A stretch of DNA of 64,000 nucleotides from Shinella sp. UYSO24 (GTDB lineage: Bacteria; Pseudomonadota; Alphaproteobacteria; Rhizobiales; Rhizobiaceae): contig CABHNZ010000015.1 of the NCBI GenBank assembly GCA_902167985.1, forward strand, positions 1 to 64,000, read 5' to 3'. The position numbers and the translations under genes were made by a program. Shown here piece by piece: positions 17,893-26,841 of the stretch. Under the pieces are notes generated by a model. The model was not told the origin of the DNA and made no database searches. It worked only from the letters and a program-made list of their open reading frames with translations. How positions within the stretch are numbered: the first letter of the stretch is position 1; each line of letters opens with the position of its first letter.

Positions 17893-18354
17893 ATGAAAAA
17901 GTGCACCTACTCTGCCGCAAGGGAGGAGATCCTTGCGAATGCCATCAGCCCAGTTGCAGCTGAACTGAGGCTTCTGGACGCGGCCGACCTGATCTCGATG
18001 CTGCGCTATGAATATCATGCCAACCTGGCCGACCTGATCGAATCGGCTGCAGAACTCTATTTCCATCCCGGCACGATCACTTTCGGGATCGGAGGAGACT
18101 ATCGCCTGGAGTGGGACGGCTATCCGGCCGTGACGCTCGACCTCGAAATCAAGCCGCAGGGCCTGACGATCTATGCGCGCCTGACGCTCGAAGCGGAAAC
18201 GGCCAGCATCGACATCAACTACATCCGGTTCAATACGCCCTCGGACGATCCGGATGCCAATACCGCCTTCCTGGCCCAGAGCCTGAAGGACGCCGCCTTC
18301 GCGCGGAAGATGCCGACCCTTGCCGCACCCGCTGCCAGCCATTCGATTCAATAG
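17893..18354 (+). CDS. Uncharacterised protein co-transcribed with flhB
   Basis: A small protein of about 153 residues starting MKKCTYSAAREEILANAISP. A TTG start three codons earlier would overlap the flhB stop. It has no membrane segment or signal. The N-terminal half is helical (LRLLDAADLISMLRYEYHA, NLADLIESAAELYFHPG). The second half has alternating beta-type segments (GDYRLEWDGYPAVTLDLEIK, GLTIYARLTLEAETASIDI). Tight coupling to flhB suggests a flagellar export or assembly role, but I recognise no characterised family. The frame is intact. Confidence 0.75.
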   Translation: MKKCTYSAAREEILANAISPVAAELRLLDAADLISMLRYEYHANLADLIESAAELYFHPGTITFGIGGDYRLEWDGYPAVTLDLEIKPQGLTIYARLTLEAETASIDINYIRFNTPSDDPDANTAFLAQSLKDAAFARKMPTLAAPAASHSIQ

Positions 18355-18472
18355 GGCTTCTGCGCCTTAAAGAATGGTTAAGCGAGGCATGCTACCAGTT
18401 GTGTGAAGTCCCTGGGCATGCCTAGCCCCTGAAATCAGCGATGTTACTGGCTGTGACTGAAGGAAGTTCCCC

Positions 18473-20695
18473 ATGACCACGACAATGTCGACATATACGA
18501 GCTATCTGTCGGTCAACCGTGACATGAAGGCTTCGCTCAACCGCGTCGCCAGCCAGGGCGCGGTTTCTACCGAAACCAAATATTACGAAGACAATATCGG
18601 CAAGGTCAAAAGTGTCGATGATCTTCTCGGCAATTACCGTCTCTACTCGTATGCCATGAAGGCTTACGGGCTGGAGGACATGACCTATGCCAAGGCCTTC
18701 ATGAAGAAGGTTCTCGAAAGCGACCTCAGCGACAGTTCCAGCTTTGCGAACTCGCTCAGTGATACTCGCTATGCCAAATTTGCTGCCGCCTTCAATTTCG
18801 GCACGACAACCGAAACGGCTCAGACGAGCGTTCAGGAAGACAACCTCACCACCGCCTACAAGGACTCCTTCGATCAGGAGCAGACCGATATCAAGGCGGC
18901 GAACGCGACCTATGCCAGCGGCATAGACAGCATTACCAGCGTCGACGACCTGCTGTCGAACAGCGACCTGCGCACCTATGTCCTGACTGCCTACGGGATT
19001 GATCCGACCACGACGTCCAACACCTATCTGAAACAGGTGCTGACAAGCGATCTCAGCGATTCGGACAGCTTCGCCAACCAGACCGTGACAACGGATGACG
19101 ACGGCAACAAGGACAATCGCTTCCTCCAGCTTGCAGAGGCCTTCAACTTCAATACCGACGGTTCGGTCAACGGATCGATCCAGACGGATGACCAGAAGGC
19201 GCTGACACAGGACAGCTACGTCTATAACAAGTCGACTTACCCGTCCGATCTCGCCGCCGAGGCCAACCAGGATTATTACGAGCGGAAGATCTCGACGATC
19301 ACCAATGTCGATGATCTGGTCGCTGATTCGCACCTGCTCGCCTACGTCAAGACGGCCTTCGGCATTTCGACCGAGTTTCCCTCTACCGTCAAAGCCATCC
19401 TGACCAGCGACCCGGATGATTCCAACAGCGCCGCTGCGATCATGGGTTACTCGGATGTGCCGAGCTATTTCAATTTCCAGAGCGATGGCACGCTGGCCGA
19501 TGGCGACAGCGTGCAGGACGCGACGCAGCTCGCCGACACCAATTCCGCCTATAAGACAGCGTTTCAGGAGAACGAGACGAGCGATATCGATGATGCCGTC
19601 TCCAATTACGAGACACGCATCAAGACCGTCACCAGCCTCGATGACTTCCTGACATCCAATGCCAAGGATGATGTCGACGGCAACGACAAGATGACGGAAA
19701 TCTGGGATGTGGCATTGCGCGCCTATGGCATAGACCCAGACGAGGTCTCCACCAATCAACTGCGCAAGATCCTGACCAGCGATACGACGGATTCCAAGAG
19801 CTATGCCAACAAGTCGGGCGACGAGCGTTTCGTGAACCTCGCCAATGCCTTCAACTTCGACAGTGACGGCAAGCTCGAAGAGCCAATTCTCGCCCAGTCG
19901 CAGTCCGTGACGGAAAACTATGTCAGCGAGTACGAAACGCAGAAGACGAAGTATCTGACCGGCACCGCGAAGAAGACGGCACAGACCGCCGCCGAGACCG
20001 AGGCGACGTATTTCCAGACCCAGATGCAGACAATCACGACGGCCAAGCAGTTCCTCTCGGACAGCCGTCTCGTGGATTTCGTCCTCACTGCAAAGGGTAT
20101 CGATCCCAAATCGGTCAAATCAGACGACTTGAAGAAGATGTTCTCGTCGGATCTCTCCGACCCCAACAGCTTCGTCAACCAGCAGTCGGATACGACTTAT
20201 GCCGAGATCGTGTCCTCGTTCAATTTCGACAAGGATGGCAATATCACCGAGGACGCGATCGGCAGCGCACAGCAGCGTGGCGAGGTCTTGCAGACGGTCA
20301 ACAACTACTACCAGCAGTCTCTCGAGGAACAGGAAGGCGACACGAACGAAGGCGTTCGACTGGCGCTCTACTTCCAGCGGATGGCGCCGGATATCACCAG
20401 CGCCTACCAGATCCTCGGCGATACGGCGCTGTTCTCGTTCTTCACCACGTCCTACAATCTGTCGAGCTATATTTCGAACATGGACGTCGACAAGCAGGCT
20501 GACCTCGTCAACAAGTATATCGACATCAGCAAGCTCAGTGATCCGGATTACGTAGAAAAGATGGAAAAGCGCTTCACTGCGCTCTACGATTCGGCCAACA
20601 AGACGACGACCTCGGCCGCCGAAACCATTCTGTCGGGCAGTTCAAGCATCAGTTCGGACACGCTGCTGGCTGTCGCCCAGCTCTCCAGCAAATAA
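18473..20695 (+). CDS. Large DUF1217 repeat protein of the flagellar cluster
   Basis: A 740-residue acidic protein without signal peptide or membrane helices. It is made of six related units of about 115-130 residues. A typical unit runs from an aromatic-rich helix to SITSVDDLLSNSDLRTYVL, then AYGID, a KQVLTSDLSDSDSFANQ-like segment, and ends LAEAFNFNTDGSV. Unit ends in FNFDSDGKL, FNFDKDGNI and FQSDGTL share a DxDG-like turn; the sixth unit is degenerate. This matches the DUF1217 family found in rhizobial flagellar regions. GAAGGAAG precedes the ATG. A structural or exported flagellar protein is likely (inference). The frame is intact and the gene faces visR. Confidence 0.8.
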   Translation: MTTTMSTYTSYLSVNRDMKASLNRVASQGAVSTETKYYEDNIGKVKSVDDLLGNYRLYSYAMKAYGLEDMTYAKAFMKKVLESDLSDSSSFANSLSDTRYAKFAAAFNFGTTTETAQTSVQEDNLTTAYKDSFDQEQTDIKAANATYASGIDSITSVDDLLSNSDLRTYVLTAYGIDPTTTSNTYLKQVLTSDLSDSDSFANQTVTTDDDGNKDNRFLQLAEAFNFNTDGSVNGSIQTDDQKALTQDSYVYNKSTYPSDLAAEANQDYYERKISTITNVDDLVADSHLLAYVKTAFGISTEFPSTVKAILTSDPDDSNSAAAIMGYSDVPSYFNFQSDGTLADGDSVQDATQLADTNSAYKTAFQENETSDIDDAVSNYETRIKTVTSLDDFLTSNAKDDVDGNDKMTEIWDVALRAYGIDPDEVSTNQLRKILTSDTTDSKSYANKSGDERFVNLANAFNFDSDGKLEEPILAQSQSVTENYVSEYETQKTKYLTGTAKKTAQTAAETEATYFQTQMQTITTAKQFLSDSRLVDFVLTAKGIDPKSVKSDDLKKMFSSDLSDPNSFVNQQSDTTYAEIVSSFNFDKDGNITEDAIGSAQQRGEVLQTVNNYYQQSLEEQEGDTNEGVRLALYFQRMAPDITSAYQILGDTALFSFFTTSYNLSSYISNMDVDKQADLVNKYIDISKLSDPDYVEKMEKRFTALYDSANKTTTSAAETILSGSSSISSDTLLAVAQLSSK

Positions 20696-20723
20696 GCTAT
20701 CCAGGGGCGGACAGCCCTGCGGC

Positions 20724-21470
20724 TCAGTGGATGTAACCGAGCCTGATCGCCTTGGCGATCGCCTGGATACGGTTGACCGAATCGAGCTTGATCGTCGCCG
20801 AGCCCAGATAGGCGTTCACCGTATGAACCGACAGCCCGAGCTTTTCGGCAATCTCTTCACTGATGCGGCCATCACCGGCCAGCTGAAGGCAGGCGATTTC
20901 GCGTTCGCTTAGTGATTCGGCAGGCACGCTGCGGCGCTCGTCGAGTGCCAGAAGATCCATCATGACCTGGCAACTGCGGACATGGTGATCGATGATGAGA
21001 TCACTGCCGAGGTCGAGCGAAGTTGCCATGAAGGCGACGTAGCCGTTGCCGAGCGCGCCGAGCCGGACGGGGAAGGCAATGCCGGAATGGGAGATATCCT
21101 GCCGCGCAAGGCGCTTCACCATGGGGCTGAAATCACCGACATCGGCAAAACTGTTCTGCTCCACCCCTTCCCAGACGAGCGGCAGCACGGAGATCTCGAT
21201 ATGATCGAGAAAGAGCTCGCCATAGGCCGCCATGATCCGCGTCTGCTGGTCAAGCGCCAGCGGACCCCAGTTTTCCAGCTCGCAGACCAGCTTGCGCTTG
21301 TTGGGCATGCCGGCGCCGGTAATGCGGAACACCGCGAAATGACGGGCCTTCAGCGTCTTCTGCATGGCGATAAGCTTCGGAAAGACGTCCGAGCGGCTGG
21401 ACGCGCGCTGGAGCCGAAGTGACTGGATATTGCCAGCGCCATCCGCCATGCCGCTTCTCGAATATCCCAT
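20724..21470 (-). CDS. visR: LuxR-family motility regulator VisR
   Basis: VisR forms with VisN the heteromeric master activator of rhizobial flagellar and chemotaxis genes. The 248-residue product has an N-terminal ligand-binding-like domain (about residues 25-175) and a C-terminal LuxR helix-turn-helix: ESLSEREIACLQLAGDGRIS, EEIAEKLGLSVHTVNAYLGS and IQAIAKAIRLGYIH. It follows visN by 15 bases. Length, pairing and location in the flagellar region match VisR of S. meliloti. The ligand is unknown. The frame is intact. Confidence 0.92.
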   Translation of the reverse strand: MGYSRSGMADGAGNIQSLRLQRASSRSDVFPKLIAMQKTLKARHFAVFRITGAGMPNKRKLVCELENWGPLALDQQTRIMAAYGELFLDHIEISVLPLVWEGVEQNSFADVGDFSPMVKRLARQDISHSGIAFPVRLGALGNGYVAFMATSLDLGSDLIIDHHVRSCQVMMDLLALDERRSVPAESLSEREIACLQLAGDGRISEEIAEKLGLSVHTVNAYLGSATIKLDSVNRIQAIAKAIRLGYIH

Positions 21471-21485
21471 CGGCCGCCAGTCCCC

Positions 21486-22235
21486 TTAAACCAGATTGTT
21501 GCGAACAGCGTAGGCGATCGCCTCGGAACGCGTCTTCGTCGCTGTCTTGCGCATGACACTGGTGATGTAGTTGTTGATCGTATTGCGGGATATGCCGAGG
21601 ATGACCGCGATCTCGTCGCTGGTCTTGCCTTCGGCGATCCAGAACAGGCATTCGAGCTCACGCTCGGTCAATTCGAACTCGCGCTCGGCACGGGCATTGC
21701 GCCCCTCGGCGAAGCTGGTGCCATAGGCGGCGAGCAGGCCGACTTCGCGGAGCCGTTCCTGCGACAGGATGATACCCTCGCGAAACAGCAGCATCAGCGA
21801 AAAGCGCGTGCGGCCGACACAGAAGGTCAAGGTGCAATATTGCCGGCTGATCTCGTCCGGCGGCATCACGTCATCCGGCAGGAGCGCGAAACTGGGCAGA
21901 AGAAGCGAAAGGCATTTTTCAAGTTCGGTCGAGCGGGCGTAGCCGGCCGCGACATCGCCACCGAGACGCCTGACCAGATCGAAGGGCCAGTTGGAGGAGA
22001 CGATGAAATCGAGCCCCTGCTCCTGCACGAGGTCATAGCGGGCGAGAAGGAAGTGCGATGCACCGACATAATCAGCCAGCTGACGCATGCTCGCCTGGAT
22101 ATTGCCGGAATTGCTGGCAACCGCCAGGCGCTGCACGAGCTGCTCCCGCGACATGTGCTTGGCGCCCAAAGGCCGGTCATACGAGCCCCTGTCCGGTGCC
22201 CTGTCCGGTGCCATGTCCGATCCAGGCAAATCCAT
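21486..22235 (-). CDS. visN: LuxR-family motility regulator VisN
   Basis: The partner of VisR. The 249-residue product has an autoinducer-binding-like domain (ADYVGASHFLLARYDLVQ, YCTLTFCVGRTRFSLMLLF) and a C-terminal LuxR domain (FELTERELECLFWIAEGKTS, DEIAVILGISRNTINNYITS). The start is uncertain. ATG 22235 includes a 12-base tandem repeat coding repeated APDR, while ATG 22154 (MSREQLVQRLAVAS) gives a 222-residue protein. visN and visR are read together. The frame is intact. Confidence 0.92.
   Translation of the reverse strand: MDLPGSDMAPDRAPDRGSYDRPLGAKHMSREQLVQRLAVASNSGNIQASMRQLADYVGASHFLLARYDLVQEQGLDFIVSSNWPFDLVRRLGGDVAAGYARSTELEKCLSLLLPSFALLPDDVMPPDEISRQYCTLTFCVGRTRFSLMLLFREGIILSQERLREVGLLAAYGTSFAEGRNARAEREFELTERELECLFWIAEGKTSDEIAVILGISRNTINNYITSVMRKTATKTRSEAIAYAVRNNLV
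22189..22224. repeat. 12-base tandem repeat, about 3 units, at the visN 5' end
   Basis: Two exact copies of CTGTCCGGTGCC are followed by a third diverged unit, ATGTCCGATCCA. Because the unit is a multiple of three, copy-number change would alter the VisN N terminus without breaking the frame, or would lie in the leader if translation starts at 22154. Confidence 0.8.
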
Positions 22236-22597
22236 ACGTTACCAGCTCCCCGCCGTTCGACGGCACGGATCAACCGTGCGACGGCATGCTCAATGGGCGT
22301 ACGCATAACCAGAAGGGGCAGACTGCCGGAGACTTCCAAGGCCATCATGACCATGTCAGTGCCGTGCCGGCGTCACGGAACACCCGTTTTCGCCAGCCCC
22401 CTTCGGGCTCAACGCACGAATCACAGTCATTGTAGGAGACAGTTGGCGATTTGCCATCGCTCGGCAGGAGAAAATCCCCACCATATCTGACAGAGTGACG
22501 ATATATCTCACCCGAGAATGCGCCAAGTCTGTGGCGCTCATACAAAAAAGGCCGGGTTCGACCCGGCCTTTGATTCTCATATTTTCGTGAGCCCTTC
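22236..22597. other. Intergenic region between visN and the fliF end
   Basis: Non-coding stretch of 362 bases. It holds the visN promoter region (minus strand) and, at 22544-22571, the fliF terminator. No copy of the motility motif is found here, consistent with VisN/VisR standing at the top of the cascade. Confidence 0.6.
22544..22571 (-). terminator. Intrinsic terminator of fliF / the che operon
   Basis: On the minus strand a perfect stem AAAGGCCGGGT / ACCCGGCCTTT with a short loop is followed by TTTTTT. It lies 27 bases after the fliF stop. Confidence 0.9.
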
Positions 22598-24274
22598 TCA
22601 GGCCGCCTTGTCGATCGCCCATTTGCGCAGGATCTTGGCGGCACGCTCTTCGGAAATCTCGACCATGCGGGCAAGGCGCTTTTCCGGGCCTTCCTTGACG
22701 CGACGGTTGAAGCCAACCTCGTCGCCACCGCCGAGAAGTTCGTCGGCGCTGTCGAAACCGAAGTCGGAACCGAAGCCATCCATGAGGGCAGGATTGCCGC
22801 CGACCGGCGAGAAGTCCGGCAGTTCGAGGCCTGCCGCATCGCCTGCGATTTCCGACGTGCCGGCAGCGGTGGAGCCCGAGACGCTGCGGACCAGCGGGCG
22901 GAGGCCGAACCAGACGACGAGGAAGGTGACGACAACGAAGGCCAGCGAGTTGATGATGCCGCCAAGGTTCTGGCTGATCATGTCCATGACGCCCGGACCT
23001 GCCGCAGCATCGTCGAGAAGCTGGTTGTCCAGGAAGTCCATGGCCGTGACTGTCACGACGTCGCCACGGCTCTTGTCGAGACCTGCAGCCGAGGAGACGA
23101 TCTGCTGCATCTGCGCCAGATAGGCGTCGATCTTGGCCTGATCCGCCGGCTCGCCGACCATCTTGGCAAGGCGTTCCTTGTTGACGACAACAGCGATCGA
23201 GACCTTTTCGATCTGATAGCTGCTGCGCGTCGTCGCGATGGTCTTCTGGTTGATCTCGTAGTTCGTCTGTTCTTCGCGCTTGTCGGACTGGTCGGACTGC
23301 TGTGGGGTCTGGCCACCGCTCTGCGGGGCCGCCTGCGGCACGTTCTGTTCGACGGTCGCGGCGCTGTCGTTCTGGCTCTGCTGCGACCTGGACGTATCCT
23401 TGGTCGTGCGGACAGAGCGCTCGACACGGGAGTTCGGGTCGTAGGTCGTCTCGTGGACCTGCTGGCTGTCGGTGTTCAGCGCTGCGGTGACGCTGGAGCG
23501 GAAGTTGTCGACGCCGAGGAACGGAGCAAGCGCCTTGTCGACATTCTTCTCGATCTCGCCCTGTACCTGCTGGACGACGCCGAGCGAGCGGCTGAGCTGG
23601 CTGTTGCTGCCATCATCGCCGGAGGCAAGCAACTGGCCGCTGGAATCGAGGATCGTCACATCGTCGACGTCGAGGCCGGGAACAGCCGAAGCAACGAGGT
23701 GGCGAATGGAAGCGGCGGCCTTGCGGCCGGCGGAGGAGCCTGCGCGAATCATGACAGAGGCCGTGGGCTTCTGTTCGCCGCGTCGGAAATTGCCGACGTC
23801 AGCCATCACGATGTGAACGCGAGCTGCGGAAATGCCGTTGATCTGCTGGATGGTGCGAGCAATTTCGCCTTCCAGCGCGCGGACCTGCGTGACCTGCTGC
23901 ATGAACGAGGTCAGGCCGAGCGAGCCGACATTGTCGAAGAGCTCGTAACCGGCATTGGCGCTGTTCGGCAGGCCTTTTTCAGCGAGCAACAGACGCGCCT
24001 TGCCGGTCATGCCGACAGGAACCTGAAGGCTGGTACCATCGGTCCCAACCTGAAACTGCATGTTTGCTTCGGCAAGCGCGATACTGATCTGGTTCAGATC
24101 GTTGTTCTCAAGGCCAACATACAGCGTCTCATACGCCGGTTTGTTCACATAGAGAGCCGCAGCAAGAACGATCGCAATGGAGACGACACCTACGGCGCCT
24201 AAAGCAATCAGCCTTTTCTGGCCTAAACCGGCCAGATTATTAAAGATTGTCGAAAATTGCGCCAACAGATTCAT
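22598..24274 (-). CDS. fliF: Flagellar MS-ring protein FliF
   Basis: FliF forms the MS ring in the inner membrane. From ATG 24274 the product is about 558 residues, starting MNLLAQFSTIFNNLAGLGQK. It has a membrane helix near 22-45, the YscJ-like domain with PAYETLYVGLENNDLNQISI and VQVRAL-type segments, and GISAARVHIVMADVGNFRRG. A Gln/Ser-rich loop (about 300-335) precedes the second membrane helix INSLAFVVVTFLVVWFGLR and the FliG-binding C terminus (EERAAKILRKWAIDKAA). Longer starts upstream are not supported. About 150 bases separate it from cheT, with a motif copy inside. The frame is intact. Confidence 0.97.
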   Translation of the reverse strand: MNLLAQFSTIFNNLAGLGQKRLIALGAVGVVSIAIVLAAALYVNKPAYETLYVGLENNDLNQISIALAEANMQFQVGTDGTSLQVPVGMTGKARLLLAEKGLPNSANAGYELFDNVGSLGLTSFMQQVTQVRALEGEIARTIQQINGISAARVHIVMADVGNFRRGEQKPTASVMIRAGSSAGRKAAASIRHLVASAVPGLDVDDVTILDSSGQLLASGDDGSNSQLSRSLGVVQQVQGEIEKNVDKALAPFLGVDNFRSSVTAALNTDSQQVHETTYDPNSRVERSVRTTKDTSRSQQSQNDSAATVEQNVPQAAPQSGGQTPQQSDQSDKREEQTNYEINQKTIATTRSSYQIEKVSIAVVVNKERLAKMVGEPADQAKIDAYLAQMQQIVSSAAGLDKSRGDVVTVTAMDFLDNQLLDDAAAGPGVMDMISQNLGGIINSLAFVVVTFLVVWFGLRPLVRSVSGSTAAGTSEIAGDAAGLELPDFSPVGGNPALMDGFGSDFGFDSADELLGGGDEVGFNRRVKEGPEKRLARMVEISEERAAKILRKWAIDKAA

Positions 24275-24338
24275 TCTGTTCCCACATAGCCTGTCATGGA
24301 TATCGAGCATTCGCCCAATGCCACACTACGTGGCGAAG

Positions 24339-24355
24339 CTTGTGCGAGCGTTTCG
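24339..24355 (-). promoter_or_regulatory. Putative motility-regulon motif upstream of fliF
   Basis: In gene orientation the site reads CGAAACGCTCGCACAAG and ends about 65 bases before the fliF start. It shares CGA, the central TCGC and the CACAAG end with the flgF copy. It is weaker than the flgB, flgF and motA copies. Confidence 0.4.
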
Positions 24356-24426
24356 AAATGGCAAGCTTGTCCCCCCTCACCGCTGGCCGGCGAGGTCGAA
24401 GGTTCCCGGGAAACAGGATGAGCGGA

Positions 24427-24821
24427 TCAGAAGAAGTCGAAATCGCCAGCCGCGTGATCGAGCGGCTGGGAGTGGGCCGGACGCGGACCGTCAGTACCGA
24501 GAGCCTTCTTCATGTCGGCAAGCTTGACGAGGCTGAGGGCGACGGACGCATCCACCTGCCAGTCGGCCGGCATGGTGGCGGCGATGTTCTCGATGAACTC
24601 GGCAAGGCCGCGGGTCTCTGAACGGCAAGGTCTATGCCCTGCAGGATCTTGATGCTGTCGGGGTGCTGGAGAAGCTGGTCTCCGCCCAGTTCCAGCACCT
24701 GCGGCTCGACGCGCTCGATGAGATAGGCGACATCCTGCAATTCGCTGACCAGACGGCCAAGGACAGTCGGCAGAGAGTCTTCCTGGAGAGCGGTATCTTG
24801 CGGCATTACGAAATCGGTCAT
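24427..24821 (-). CDS. cheT: CheT-type chemotaxis protein (frameshift near 24618)
   Basis: Last gene of the rhizobial che operon, after cheD. Reconstructed length is about 132 residues: a helical N-terminal region (LGRLVSELQDVAYLIERVEP), then KILQGIDLAVQ, where the frame breaks. One restored G continues into ETRGLAEFIENIAATMPADW, ending AAGDFDFF at 24427. The DLAVQ element fits a DxxxQ motif, the CheZ-type phosphatase signature reported for S. meliloti CheT, which is described as acting on CheY1 phosphate and binding CheR. ATG 24851 is an alternative start. The call rests on position plus motif. Confidence 0.82.
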
Positions 24822-24853
24822 GGCTGTTCTCATTGCCGCAGAGGCTGACATTA

Positions 24854-25414
24854 TCAGAAGAATTCGATGGAATCGTCGACCACTGGCTTCGGTGCCGGAC
24901 GGACAGGACGCTGCTCAAGCGCGACGGTCCGCTGGGTTTCCGCACCGGTCAGGGGATATTGGCGGGCACGACCGCTGACGGGCCAGAATTCCAGCTTGCG
25001 GCCGAACTCGCCGCCGGTCGAGGAGCCCACGACGCGAATGCCTTCGTCTTTCAGGAATTGCATGGCGAAAGCGGCGTTCTGCTCACCGACATTGGAGAAG
25101 GAGGCGATGGTCTTGGCGCCGCCGAAGACCTTTGCTTCCAGCCGATCGCGGCGAGCGCCCTTTTTCAGGAGCCCGTTGATCAGCAGTTCCATCAGATGAA
25201 CGCCATAGCGGGTGGCATCGCCGCTGGATGCCAGCGACGTGGCCGAGCCCGGCAGAAGGAAGTGGTTCATGCCGCCGACCCCTGCAACGGGGTCTCGCAG
25301 GCAGGCGGCCACGCACGAGCCAAGGATCGTCGACAGGACCACGTCCGGATCGCTGATGACCTTGTACTCGCCCTGGATAATGTGGACGCGCCTGCCGGCG
25401 ACGACTTCATTCAT
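24854..25414 (-). CDS. cheD: Chemoreceptor glutamine deamidase CheD
   Basis: CheD deamidates glutamines on chemoreceptors. The 186-residue product has the catalytic Cys in STILGSCVAACLRDP and the His in GVGGMNHFLLPGS. The conserved SNVGEQNAAFAMQFLKDEGI and VVGSSTGGEFGRKLEFWP segments follow. The C-terminal tail VVDDSIEFF extends beyond the catalytic core and resembles the tail of the neighbouring CheT. The ATG at 25414 overlaps the cheY2 stop by four bases. The frame is intact. Confidence 0.95.
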   Translation of the reverse strand: MNEVVAGRRVHIIQGEYKVISDPDVVLSTILGSCVAACLRDPVAGVGGMNHFLLPGSATSLASSGDATRYGVHLMELLINGLLKKGARRDRLEAKVFGGAKTIASFSNVGEQNAAFAMQFLKDEGIRVVGSSTGGEFGRKLEFWPVSGRARQYPLTGAETQRTVALEQRPVRPAPKPVVDDSIEFF

Positions 25415-25799
25415 TTCAGCGCTCCGAAGACGGCTTCGATGGCAGCCTTCATTTTTCGATGGTGAACGGCTTGGCGAGAACGTTGTTGGCGCCGAGCTGG
25501 GCGGCCTTCTGCACCAGAGCGCGGTCGCCCTGAGCCGTCAGGATGATGAAGGCGGCCTTCTTGGTGTTCGGGTTGGTGCGAACAGCCTGAAGGAAGCCGA
25601 GGCCATCCATGTTGGGCATGTTGAAGTCGGAGATCACCAGATGATGCGGCTGCTCGGACATGATCTTCATGCCCTGTACGCCGTCGCCGGCAGCCGTGAT
25701 CTGCTTGAAACCGAGCTGTGTCAGAGCATCGCTGAGCAGCAGGCGGCTAGTCACCTGATCGTCGACGATCAGAACTTTGATTTTTTCAGCGAGGGACAT
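25411..25799 (-). CDS. cheY2: Chemotaxis response regulator CheY2 (frameshift near 25455)
   Basis: CheY2 is the main motor-binding regulator in rhizobial two-CheY systems, with CheY1 as phosphate sink. The product has VLIVDDQVTSRLLLSDAL, the phospho-acceptor Asp in HLVISDFNMPNMDGLGFL, the switch Thr in FIILTAQGD and the conserved Lys in NVLAKPFTIEK. Right after this the frame stops because a run of A is one short. Adding one A gives MKAAIEAVFGALK and a 129-residue protein, ending at 25411 with overlap onto cheD. The start overlaps the cheB stop (TAATG). Confidence 0.95.
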
Positions 25800-26841
25800 T
25801 AGTCGGTACCTTCTTTTCGGGCAGCAGTTAATTTCAAGATTTCTTCTCCGATCGCGCTCAGCGGCAATTGATGCTCGACGGCACCAATTTCGTGAGCGAC
25901 GCGCGGCATGCCGTAGACGACGCAGGTCTTTTCATTCTGGCCGATGGTGCGCGCGCCCGCGCCACGCATCTTCAGCAATCCGGAGGCCCCATCCCTTCCC
26001 ATGCCGGTGAGGATGACCCCAACCGCATTGCGTCCGGCCAGTTCGGCAACCGAATCGAACAGCACGTCCACCGAAGGACGATGACCATTGACCGGAGCCT
26101 TATCGACCAGACGGCACGAGGGTGCCGACGGATTGACGACCGTCAGGTGCCTGTCGCCACCGGGCGCAGATAGACCTTGCCGATCTCAAGCCTTGCCCCG
26201 TCAGTCGCTTCCTGCACGACGGGCGCGCAGATACGATTAAGACGTTCGGCAAAACTTTTGGTAAATGTGGAAGGCATATGTTGAGTGATTACGGTCGGCG
26301 GGCAGTTCTTCGGGAACTTTTGCAGCACCGTGATCAGCGCCTCGACACCACCGGTTGAAGAGCCGATCGCCACAACCTTGCGGCCGACGCGGTAATCGGT
26401 TGCCGGGCTGACAACCGGTGCCGACATCGGAGCAACGGTGCGCCTGCGGCTGGAACGCGCGGCAGCCTTCACCTTTTCAGCCAGATCGCCGAAGGGGCGA
26501 ACATCGCCGGGCGATGGCTTGCCGACGCAATCGAAGGCGCCGATTTCCAGGGCGGCCAGCGTCGCGTTGGCGCCGTGATGGGTCATGGTGGAGACCATGA
26601 TCACCGGCATAGGCCGCAGCCGCATGATCTTCTCGAGGAAATCGAGACCGTTCATGTTCGGCATCTCGATGTCGAGCGTCACGACGTCGGGATCGAGCTT
26701 CTTGATCGCCTCGCGGGCTTCAAGCGCATCGCCGGCCTGACCAATGACGTCGACTTCAGGATCGGAGTTCAGAACCGCAGTGATGAGGCCGCGCATGGTC
26801 GGGGAATCATCGACCACCAGAACTCTTGCTGGAGCGCTCAT
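25799..26841 (-). CDS. cheB: Chemoreceptor glutamate methylesterase CheB (frameshift near 26159)
   Basis: CheB removes methyl groups from receptors when phosphorylated by CheA. From ATG 26841 the receiver domain has VLVVDDSPTMRGLITAVL and the Asp in VTLDIEMPNMNGLDFLEK. The catalytic domain has Ser in GSSTGGVEALITVLQKFP and His in TQHMPSTFTKSFAERL. The frame is lost near 26159. One restored G gives APGGDRHLTVVNPSAPSCRL, leading to the Asp motif VILTGMGRDGASGLLKMRG. Reconstructed length is about 348 residues. Overlaps with cheR (ATGA) and cheY2 indicate coupling. Confidence 0.95.

Noticed and set aside
18422..19759. Open frame of 445 codons opposite the DUF1217 gene
   Set aside because: Shadow created by the repetitive, codon-biased sense gene; no recognisable motif and no ribosome-binding site.
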